Positions 33,833-39,955 of a DNA stretch of 39,955 nt are shown one piece after another (the first letter of the stretch is position 1; the number at the start of each line of letters is the position of its first letter). The translations under genes were made by a program, and so were the position numbers. This DNA is from Vibrionaceae bacterium. GTDB lineage: Bacteria > Pseudomonadota > Gammaproteobacteria > Enterobacterales > Vibrionaceae. The stretch covers positions 1 through 39,955 of the forward strand of contig JAAEZQ010000033.1 in NCBI GenBank assembly GCA_018222805.1. Direction: 5' to 3'. Under the pieces are notes generated by a model. That model saw only the letters and a program-made list of their open reading frames with translations, made no database searches and was not told the DNA's origin.

Positions 33833-34032
33833 TTTAAAATAGGAATGATATTAATATAATTATTAGATATCTAAATAATATCGTTCTGCAACTTTTTACA
33901 TGACGCGATCACAAATGTATTTTTAAACTTATGGTATGGTTTTTAAATAGTGGGTGAAGTTAAAATAAAATTGGGGTGTTTTAGTTTGGATTGAGTTTTA
34001 ACTTATTTTTAAAAATAGTTATGGGTTGAAAG

Positions 34033-34467
34033 TTGGTTTGTGAAAATGAAAATATAATTGTTTTGTTTGCAAAGTGGGCACATCGCTTAGCCAGAATAGC
34101 AAAAATTAAAGAGGGTCAAGATACCCAGGATGTTTATGAGCACGTGGTAAACGAGTCAGTAGGAAATGCTCTTCGTATGCCATTTTCGATGGGTGATAAG
34201 GATACACTTACGTCTCTGTTTAATAGTGCAGGAATTAGATCGGTACGAACGACGACGGAGTCAGAAGTGGTTTGCTTTTCAAGCGTAAGGGAGATGGTTC
34301 TATCTGACGTTAAAGGATGGTTCCCCTTTGTCGGGATTGACTTAGATGAGGATACTATTGATGCTGTTACCAAAGAAGCTGAAATCGCATTGAAGGCATT
34401 TCAATCCTCAGAGGGTACTGTAAAGTTTGAGGTGCTAGTACAGATTGTGGTGGCAGATCTTGTCTAA
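34033..34467 (+). pseudogene. C-terminal fragment of a SAM-dependent methyltransferase
   Basis: A 144-residue frame from a TTG start. From about residue 35 it reads like the end of class I methyltransferases of the ubiquinone/menaquinone (UbiE-like) type: NALRMPFSMGDKDTLTSLFNSAGI followed by VCFSSVREMVLSDVKGWFP and an end VKFEVLVQIVVADLV. The SAM-binding half with its GxGxG loop is missing, and the AT-rich sequence before it does not encode it in any frame I could find. It is most likely the leftover of a gene cut at its 5' end. It lies in the AT-rich islet after the secreted repeat protein. Expression as a free domain cannot be excluded. Confidence 0.6.
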
Positions 34468-34494
34468 TGACAGGTCATTTCTAGGGCTCTTAAT

Positions 34495-34508
34495 TATACC
34501 GCCTAAAA
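34495..34508. repeat. Right copy of the imperfect direct repeat flanking the AT-rich islet
   Basis: TATACCGCCTAAAA, 28 bases after the methyltransferase-fragment stop and two bases before a long perfect inverted repeat. Partner of the copy at 33130. Confidence 0.45.
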
Positions 34509-34510
34509 TT

Positions 34511-34544
34511 GTATTGAACTGAGTATCATCACTCAGTTCAATAC
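34511..34544. repeat. 14-base perfect inverted repeat (hairpin) downstream of norW
   Basis: GTATTGAACTGAGT (34511-34524) and ACTCAGTTCAATAC (34531-34544) with a six-base spacer. No T-run follows on either strand. It may be a transcription end for norVW, about 120 bases past the norW stop, or the edge of the mobile islet. Confidence 0.6.
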
Positions 34545-34662
34545 GATGCCAATATTGGGTGTGCTGGCCGTAAATCTTACTGCCGGAAGAACGTTTGTAG
34601 CTTCTGACTCAGTTAAGTTTGTACCAGTGAACCTGTCATTGCCTTTTAGTTGTCATATATGT

Positions 34663-35802
34663 TTATTGGGTTTGCACTTCTCTTAAAAGAGGAAATGCCT
34701 GATTAACGTTGTCTTTAGTCACTATAAAACCAGTCATACGTTGCTCCTGATCATAAGCTTTAGCGAGCACCCCCCGTTCCGAGAAACTGACCTGCCAACT
34801 GGAGTCAGAGTTATGGTGTCCTCCCAGCTGGATAGGGTAGTTTGGCGTTTTCACTTTTACCATCATGGCAGGTATTTTCAGTGTTGTACTGTCAGACAGT
34901 ATTGTACTTGCCAGTGTGTTTGCACTAAGGATAATGGGCTGCAAATAGGACATTACCTTACCATCTATTTCGGCACAGTCTCCCAGAGCATAGACATCTT
35001 CTAATGAGGTTCTTAACTGCTTATTAACCACTATGCCTCGATTGACCACTGCTCCGGATTCTTGGGCCAGTTTGGTATTTGGAGTTAACCCTGCGGCGGA
35101 TATTACGCAGTCTGTCTGGTGCCGTGAGCCTGTATTTGTCGTTATAATCAGGCCATTCTCGCTGTGCTCAACGGAAGTGACATAGTTCCGACACTCAACT
35201 TGAACTCCGTCGTTGCGCAGTTGTTTTTCCAAAGCTGTGGCGACAAAATCGGGCAGCAGGTTTGCCATAAGGTGAGCACCCGGTTCAATAATTGTGACTT
35301 GTTTACCGCTGGCAGCGAGATCCATTGCGAGTTCAGTACCTATAAGCCCGCCACCCATGATAGAAATGTGTTTGGCATGAGCTATACGCTGTTCAGAAGT
35401 ACGGTATTCTTCCAGGCTATTTAGTGTAATAACCTCTTCGGTAGCATCACCATTTAATGTAGGAACAAATGTTTTTGCACCCGTTGCCAGAACAAGTTTT
35501 GAATAGCGATAATTTGAACCATTGGCAGAAATCGTACGGGTTTCCGTGTCTATCTTATCGACTCTGGTATTGGCAAAAAGCTTGATTTGATGTTGTGCAG
35601 CAAACTCTTCTCCCGTTACAGAAATAAGATCGTCAGCCCGATTTTTGCGAGTAAATACATGGCTGAGATCCGGTTTGTTGTACTCGTCCCCGTTATCTGC
35701 AGTAAATAACTGGATAGGGATATCGCTGTTTTTACGACGTAGTGTTTTTACCAGTTGGTAAGCGGCAAAGCCGCTACCAATTATAATCAGAGGGGCGTTC
35801 AT
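34663..35802 (-). CDS. norW: NADH:flavorubredoxin reductase
   Basis: A 379-residue FAD enzyme that passes electrons from NADH to the rubredoxin domain of NorV. The N-terminal FAD site is IIIGSGFAAYQLVK and the NAD site is ISIMGGGLIGTELAMDLAASG; DEYNKPDLSHVF and the second FAD motif VYALGDCAEI match Escherichia coli NorW closely. The ATG at 35802 shares its A with the norV stop codon (TGATG), so the two genes are translationally coupled. A TTG one codon earlier is less likely. Transcribed from the sigma-54 promoter before norV. Confidence 0.95.
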   Translation of the reverse strand: MNAPLIIIGSGFAAYQLVKTLRRKNSDIPIQLFTADNGDEYNKPDLSHVFTRKNRADDLISVTGEEFAAQHQIKLFANTRVDKIDTETRTISANGSNYRYSKLVLATGAKTFVPTLNGDATEEVITLNSLEEYRTSEQRIAHAKHISIMGGGLIGTELAMDLAASGKQVTIIEPGAHLMANLLPDFVATALEKQLRNDGVQVECRNYVTSVEHSENGLIITTNTGSRHQTDCVISAAGLTPNTKLAQESGAVVNRGIVVNKQLRTSLEDVYALGDCAEIDGKVMSYLQPIILSANTLASTILSDSTTLKIPAMMVKVKTPNYPIQLGGHHNSDSSWQVSFSERGVLAKAYDQEQRMTGFIVTKDNVNQAFPLLREVQTQ

Positions 35803-37259
35803 CAAGCGGCCTCCTGAATTTCTTTTGCGTGTTCAACGAAGACTTCTTTACCCAAGTTGCATTCTGGGCAAAGGAAGTAGTCCGGAACCTCGTCCCAAAC
35901 TGTGCCTGGTTCTACGCCTTGGTTTGGTTCACCGATAGCAGGGTCGTAAACCCAGTTACACACGGTGCAGATCATGCACTCACAATCTGATGGATGAGCA
36001 TTGCTGGCAGAAGCCCCTGTAATTTCAGCGGGAGCAGGCTCTACTTTTACTTGTCTTTCGCTGTTAAGTGTCCACAGTTTAGCAATTTGGCGACCATGCT
36101 CACGACACTCACGCATTGCTTTACCATCCGGACGCCACTTGGCTTTCAGGCTTAATGCTGTTTCAAATCCTGCGTCGGTTAATCGAGCGTGAATACGATC
36201 AACGGCTCCACCATTCCAGCCATAGCTGCCAAATGCCGCCGCTTTTTTATTTTTGAACCTTAGACCGGTGATCTCTTCAAGCATACCTGCAACTTTTGGC
36301 ATCATTACATTATTCATTGTTGATGAGCCTACAAATATGCCTTTAGAACGGAATACATTCGCCAGAATTTCATTTTTATCGTGTTTAGAAACGTTGAATA
36401 CTTTAACGGCTACCTTCGGGTCAACATCATGAAACCCCTGAGCAATGGCATCGGCCATCATGCGAGTATTATTAGACATGGAGTCGTATAAAATAGTGAT
36501 TCGGTCTTCTTGGTAGTTATCTGCCCACTCAAGGTATTGGTGCACAATCTGCGTTGGATTATCACGCCATACAATGCCGTGAGAGGTTGCGATCATATCT
36601 ACTGGAACGTTAAAGCTGAGAACCTCTTTAATCTTAGCTATGACTAAACTGCTGAAGGGCGTCAGAATATTGGAGTAGTAACGAAGACACTGATCCATCA
36701 ACTCGTTTTGATCGACTTCGTCGTTAAACAAATGTTCGTCGCAATAGTGTTGACCAAAAGCATCATTACTGAACAGAACCGCATCACCTGTCAGATACGT
36801 CATCATACTATCAGGCCAGTGTAGCATTGGGGCTTCAATAAAAATAAGTTGCTTATCATTACCGATATCTATGCTATCGCTGGTTTTAACGGTTCTGAAA
36901 TTCCACTCAGGATGGTGATGGTGACCAACAATAGAGTCGATAGCCGCTTCGGTACAATAGATTGGTGTGCCGGGAATTTTATCCATGAGGGCAGACAGAG
37001 CGCCAGAGTGATCTTCTTCAGCATGGTTTACAACGATAAAATCGATATCGTTCAGATCTATTTCCATCTCCAGATTCTGAAGGAATTGATGACTGAAACG
37101 GTGGTCTACTGTATCGATCAATACCGTTTTCTCTTCACGGATAAGGTAACTGTTGTAGCTGGTCCCTTTTGTCATTTTGTATTCTGTACCGTGGAAGTCC
37201 TGAACTTCCCAGTCACGTTGGCCAACCCAGTGAATATTATTTTTTACATGAATAGTCAT
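35802..37259 (-). CDS. norV: Anaerobic nitric oxide reductase flavorubredoxin
   Basis: A 485-residue cytoplasmic flavodiiron protein that reduces nitric oxide to nitrous oxide under low oxygen. It has three parts: a metallo-beta-lactamase-like diiron domain (His79, Glu81, Asp83 and His84 in NHAEEDH; further ligands in MLHWPDSMMTYL and ATSHGIVW), a flavodoxin domain (ITILYDSMSNNTRMMADAIA onward) and a C-terminal rubredoxin (CMICTVC and LCPEC, four cysteines). The ATG at 37259 gives MTIHVKNNIHWVGQRDWEV, which matches NorV proteins; the frame from 37277 adds six residues with no match. It heads the norVW operon, divergent from norR. Confidence 0.96.
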   Translation of the reverse strand: MTIHVKNNIHWVGQRDWEVQDFHGTEYKMTKGTSYNSYLIREEKTVLIDTVDHRFSHQFLQNLEMEIDLNDIDFIVVNHAEEDHSGALSALMDKIPGTPIYCTEAAIDSIVGHHHHPEWNFRTVKTSDSIDIGNDKQLIFIEAPMLHWPDSMMTYLTGDAVLFSNDAFGQHYCDEHLFNDEVDQNELMDQCLRYYSNILTPFSSLVIAKIKEVLSFNVPVDMIATSHGIVWRDNPTQIVHQYLEWADNYQEDRITILYDSMSNNTRMMADAIAQGFHDVDPKVAVKVFNVSKHDKNEILANVFRSKGIFVGSSTMNNVMMPKVAGMLEEITGLRFKNKKAAAFGSYGWNGGAVDRIHARLTDAGFETALSLKAKWRPDGKAMRECREHGRQIAKLWTLNSERQVKVEPAPAEITGASASNAHPSDCECMICTVCNWVYDPAIGEPNQGVEPGTVWDEVPDYFLCPECNLGKEVFVEHAKEIQEAA

Positions 37260-37304
37260 TTTTACTCTTACCTTCAAATAGTAGTATTACTTTCTCTTAT
37301 AAGA

Positions 37305-37319
37305 GCATGTTGCGTGCCA
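37305..37319 (-). promoter_or_regulatory. Sigma-54 (-24/-12) promoter of norVW
   Basis: On the minus strand TGGCACG-CAAC-ATGC gives GG and GC separated by ten bases, the sigma-54 layout. The start would fall near 37293, about 35 bases before the norV ATG. NorR is a sigma-54 activator, so the match is expected. Confidence 0.88.
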
Positions 37320-37370
37320 TGTTTTTTATTTATTAATTATCAATGGCATATGTTAATCTGTCCTGTTTTG

Positions 37371-37385
37371 TTATCTTTTTGACAA
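37371..37385 (-). promoter_or_regulatory. NorR enhancer site 1 (promoter-proximal)
   Basis: On the minus strand TTGTC-AAAAA-GATAA. About 50 bases upstream of the -24 element; one of three copies of the TTGTC-N5-GATAA pattern. Confidence 0.75.
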
Positions 37386-37395
37386 GGAAATGGTT

Positions 37396-37410
37396 TTGTC
37401 TTTATGATAA
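37396..37410 (+). promoter_or_regulatory. NorR enhancer site 2
   Basis: TTGTC-TTTAT-GATAA on the plus strand, 25 bases (centre to centre) from site 1. Fits the GT-N7-A(C/T) core known for NorR. Confidence 0.75.
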
Positions 37411-37415
37411 GTTCA

Positions 37416-37430
37416 TTGTCATATTGATAA
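37416..37430 (+). promoter_or_regulatory. NorR enhancer site 3
   Basis: TTGTC-ATATT-GATAA, 20 bases from site 2 and 17 bases before the norR ATG, so NorR may also limit its own synthesis. Confidence 0.75.
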
Positions 37431-37447
37431 AGTTTGGGGTTAGACGC

Positions 37448-39010
37448 ATGGTTATGGATCAGGTTGGAAAAGAGTGGATACAGGTGGCGTTGGATATTAC
37501 CTCTGGTATTTCCGATCAGGACAGGTTTGACAGATTACTTTCTACTATCAGACACACACTAAGATGCGATGCATCAGCTTTATTACTTTTTCGTAATCAG
37601 CAGTTTGTTCCTCTCGCGATTAATGGGCTAAGTGAAGATGTACTGGGTCGTAGGTTTGATGTTCAACAGCATCCTCGTCTTGAGGCCATTGCAAGAGCGG
37701 GAGATATAGTGCGTTTTCCTTCGAACAGTGATCTTCCCGATCCCTATGATGGCCTGATCCCAAACCATGAAGAAGAGCTCAAGGTACATTCCTGTATAGG
37801 ACTGCCATTGATGCTGGATGATCGTCTGATAGGAGCGGTCACGATAGATGCATTTGATCCGACTCAATTTGAAAATTTCAAAAATGATGACCTGCGGGTT
37901 GTCAGTGCGTTGGCTGCCAGCAGTCTGAATACAGCCTTGCTAATGGAGCAATTAGAAAGAACGGCTGGTGTTGAAGCTCACTCCCCACGACGTTCTCGTA
38001 AATTGAGTCAACAGGGAGAAATCATTGGGCAGTCGCCGTCAATGCTAGAGCTAAAATCACAGATTGATGCTGTGGCAAATACCGATCTTTCCGTGCTTGT
38101 TATGGGTGAAACAGGTGTAGGTAAAGAGTTGGTAGCAAATGCGCTTCATAGCCAGTCTAGTCGCTCTGAAAACTCTCTGGTTTACTTGAACTGTGCCGCG
38201 CTTCCAGAGTCTGTCGCTGAGAGTGAGTTGTTTGGGCATGTAAAAGGAGCTTTTACTGGTGCAATTAGCAATCGAAAAGGTAAGTTTGAGTTAGCGGATA
38301 ATGGTACCTTGTTTTTGGATGAAATCGGTGAGCTGTCCCTTCCTCTTCAGGCAAAACTGCTGCGTGCACTTCAGTATGGGGATATACAGCGGGTAGGTGA
38401 TGATAGAAACATTAAGGTTAATGTACGTATTATTGCTGCCACGAACCGAGTAATGCATGACGAGGTTAAGCGAGGTAATTTTAGGGCAGATCTATATCAT
38501 CGACTGAGTGTTTTCCCGGTATTTGTTCCTCCCTTGCGTGAGCGTGATAAAGATATTGTATTGCTTGCCGGCTTTTTTGCTGAGCGATGTGCTCATAAGT
38601 TGGGTGTGGCGAATATCAGTTTGGATGCTGCAACCCTTAGCGTTATTCAAAGCTATTCTTGGCCCGGTAATGTCCGTGAACTTGAGCATGCAATAAATAG
38701 GGCGTCAGTGATAGCAAAGTCGGATACTTCGTCTGAGCAGATAACGCTGCTTCCTCAACATTTTAACTTTTCCTCAGAGGTGGCTGGCATACAGGCTACT
38801 GAATACAAGCCAGAAGATGGCGCTATGTCGGAAAATGTTATGGCTGAATATAAACATCAGGGTTTAAAAGAGGCTATTGATCTATTTCAGGCCCAGTTTG
38901 TACAGAGTGCCTATCTGGAAAATGATAAGAACCTGAGTGCTACCGCAAAGCAGTTGAAAGTTAATCCAGGCAATTTACACCGGCTAATGAAACGCCTCGG
39001 CTTAAAATAA
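37448..39010 (+). CDS. norR: Nitric oxide-responsive sigma-54 transcriptional activator
   Basis: A 520-residue regulator with three domains. The N-terminal GAF domain (about 1-170) holds a mononuclear iron that binds NO; HPRLEAIARAGD, which in Escherichia coli carries Arg75 and Arg81, is conserved, as is LPDPYDGLIP. The central AAA+ domain (about 195-430) has Walker A GETGVGKE, the sigma-54 contact loop GAFTGA and Walker B LFLDEIGE. The C-terminal Fis-like helix-turn-helix (NLSATAKQLKVNPGNLHRLMKRLGL) binds the enhancer sites in front of the gene. The ATG at 37448 with GGGG seven bases upstream matches the family start; the longer frame from 37343 would run through all three NorR sites. Confidence 0.95.
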   Translation: MVMDQVGKEWIQVALDITSGISDQDRFDRLLSTIRHTLRCDASALLLFRNQQFVPLAINGLSEDVLGRRFDVQQHPRLEAIARAGDIVRFPSNSDLPDPYDGLIPNHEEELKVHSCIGLPLMLDDRLIGAVTIDAFDPTQFENFKNDDLRVVSALAASSLNTALLMEQLERTAGVEAHSPRRSRKLSQQGEIIGQSPSMLELKSQIDAVANTDLSVLVMGETGVGKELVANALHSQSSRSENSLVYLNCAALPESVAESELFGHVKGAFTGAISNRKGKFELADNGTLFLDEIGELSLPLQAKLLRALQYGDIQRVGDDRNIKVNVRIIAATNRVMHDEVKRGNFRADLYHRLSVFPVFVPPLRERDKDIVLLAGFFAERCAHKLGVANISLDAATLSVIQSYSWPGNVRELEHAINRASVIAKSDTSSEQITLLPQHFNFSSEVAGIQATEYKPEDGAMSENVMAEYKHQGLKEAIDLFQAQFVQSAYLENDKNLSATAKQLKVNPGNLHRLMKRLGLK

Positions 39011-39444
39011 TGGTCTGTGTGTACCCCCTATAACTGGTCGCAGGAAAGGGGGGAGGCTTACTAATATTAACTCGTGACATGCTAAATTAGTCAAGTCACT
39101 GACTCAGAAATGCCCAAGGACTTCTTAGCGCGATCCTAACTAACAAATTTCTGCCCCATTGTTTGTTATCACTGAAGCTAATTAACTTCTTTTGGATGAA
39201 AGTTTCCCTTACCTATAGTTATCCGAGGGTGTGTCGATGTAAGCATTTTAAAATTATGCGTCATTTTGCAATCTAATACCCATTACATCTCATTAACCTA
39301 TTGATTATCAATTGAACTGTAATTGGAAAGTCTGCATGATAAGAGTATGAAAAGCGGCTAAAAGCCGTATAAAAAGCGTTATATTTTCTAGCAAGGAAAC
39401 TTCTAGTATCATTAGAATAAATTTCTTAATGTTTGAGTAATGGT
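39011..39444. other. Intergenic region, no gene recognised
   Basis: About 430 bases. The only structure noted is a small hairpin CGGCT/AGCCG (39355-39367). No T-rich terminator for norR and no JUMPstart-like element were found. It should contain the promoter of the acyltransferase gene. Confidence 0.5.
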
Positions 39445-39903
39445 ATGAAGTTGAGCTTTTTCAAACTGCTGACAACGAGTAAACCGCAAGATAGTATGGA
39501 ACTTGAGTGTCAGATGATGCTGTATTATGCAAAGAAAAATCGTTTTTTTAGAAAGTATTTTCAAAGACGAATTTACTATAGGTACCATTGTGAGATAAGT
39601 CACAAAGCTACAATTCCACCGAGCACGAAGTTTGTTCACCCGGTAGGTGTGATCATTGGCTCAAATGCAGTTCTAAAGGATAACGTTACCGTATATCAGG
39701 GCGTAACTATTGGTGCAAACTTAAACACCAACAATGAAATGCCGACGATAGGTAGCAACTGTACAATTTGTGCAGGAGCAAAAATTATTGGAGGAATTAA
39801 TGTTGGCGAAAATGTGATCGTTGGAGCTAATGCTGTCGTAACAAAAAATATTCCTCCAAATGTCGTTGTTGGTGGCGTCAATCGCACAATAAAAAAAATA
39901 TAA
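39445..39903 (+). CDS. Hexapeptide-repeat acyltransferase, serine acetyltransferase-like
   Basis: A 152-residue protein with a short helical N-terminus (ELECQMMLYYAKKNRFFRKYFQRRIYYRYHCEI) and a left-handed beta-helix made of hexapeptide repeats: VHPVGVIIGSNAVLKDNVTVYQGVTIGA, then IGSNCTICAGAKIIGG, VGENVIVGANAVVTKNIP and PPNVVVGGVNR. The HP-GVIIG and VTIG patches resemble serine O-acetyltransferases, but it lacks their long N-terminal domain. Short forms like this are common in capsule and exopolysaccharide gene clusters, where they acetylate sugars. The ATG at 39445 is preferred to the TTG at 39433. Nothing further is complete before the window ends, so the cluster context cannot be checked. 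Confidence 0.8.
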   Translation: MKLSFFKLLTTSKPQDSMELECQMMLYYAKKNRFFRKYFQRRIYYRYHCEISHKATIPPSTKFVHPVGVIIGSNAVLKDNVTVYQGVTIGANLNTNNEMPTIGSNCTICAGAKIIGGINVGENVIVGANAVVTKNIPPNVVVGGVNRTIKKI

Positions 39904-39955
39904 CACATATGAGCCTTCAGCCTGTCAATAGGCAATAACAACTCTTTGGCTGCGT

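Noticed and set aside
39323..39336. A TGGAAAG...TGC pattern resembling a sigma-54 promoter before the acyltransferase gene
   Set aside because: The spacing between GG and GC is seven bases instead of ten.
1..39955. CRISPR array, prophage, integron cassette or insertion sequence
   Set aside because: No regular repeat-spacer pattern, transposase, integrase or attC-like sites were seen; the direct repeats at 33130 and 34495 are not attC sites.

Overview
The window looks like chromosomal DNA of a marine Vibrio or a close relative. The accD-like protein, the NorR-NorVW module, the LamB-type porin and the coding style (moderate GC, strong Shine-Dalgarno sequences, frequent TTG starts for LacI-type regulators) all point there. 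No tRNA, rRNA, insertion sequence, integrase or CRISPR array was seen. Identifications rest on reading motifs and recalled family features; no database search was run.

Layout. (1) 1-2653: a second-copy-like acetyl-CoA carboxylase beta subunit, a LysR regulator and a convergent VOC-fold protein. (2) 3124-9916: an operon with a LacI regulator, a CUT1-type sugar ABC transporter (binding protein, two permeases, ATPase) and a GH1 beta-glucosidase, closed by a terminator. (3) 10010-11810: a second LacI regulator, convergent with a protein that looks like a solute-binding domain but has no signal peptide. (4) 11867-21530: an oligopeptide-type ABC transporter (five genes) of the kind Vibrio uses for oligosaccharides, followed by a 1149-residue clan GH-Q phosphorylase that resembles beta-1,3-glucan phosphorylases (GH149/GH161). 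(5) 21578-26806: a third LacI regulator, divergent from a secreted GH16 laminarinase lipoprotein, then a maltoporin-family porin. (6) 26804-30729: an AraC regulator divergent from a cytoplasmic GH3 beta-glucosidase with swapped domain order. (7) 30843-34508: a decayed MATE gene, a small His-rich ORF, an MFS transporter, and an AT-rich islet with a secreted repeat protein and a methyltransferase fragment. (8) 34663-39010: the nitric-oxide detoxification module norW-norV / norR. (9) 39445-39903: a hexapeptide-repeat acyltransferase at the edge.

Regions 2-6 read as one laminarin (beta-1,3/1,6-glucan) utilisation locus. The GH16 enzyme cuts the polymer at the cell surface, the porin admits oligosaccharides, and two ABC systems carry them inward. 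In the cytoplasm they are split by phosphorolysis (saving energy as glucose 1-phosphate) and by GH1 and GH3 glucosidases. Nine palindromes of the form GAAAGC-GCTTTC, six perfect and three with one mismatch, lie in front of the transport, phosphorylase, laminarinase and porin units. They define one LacI-family regulon. The AraC-GH3 pair has no such site and seems to be controlled separately.

The nor module has a readable control region: a -24/-12 sigma-54 promoter for norVW and three copies of TTGTC-N5-GATAA, as expected for NorR enhancer sites.
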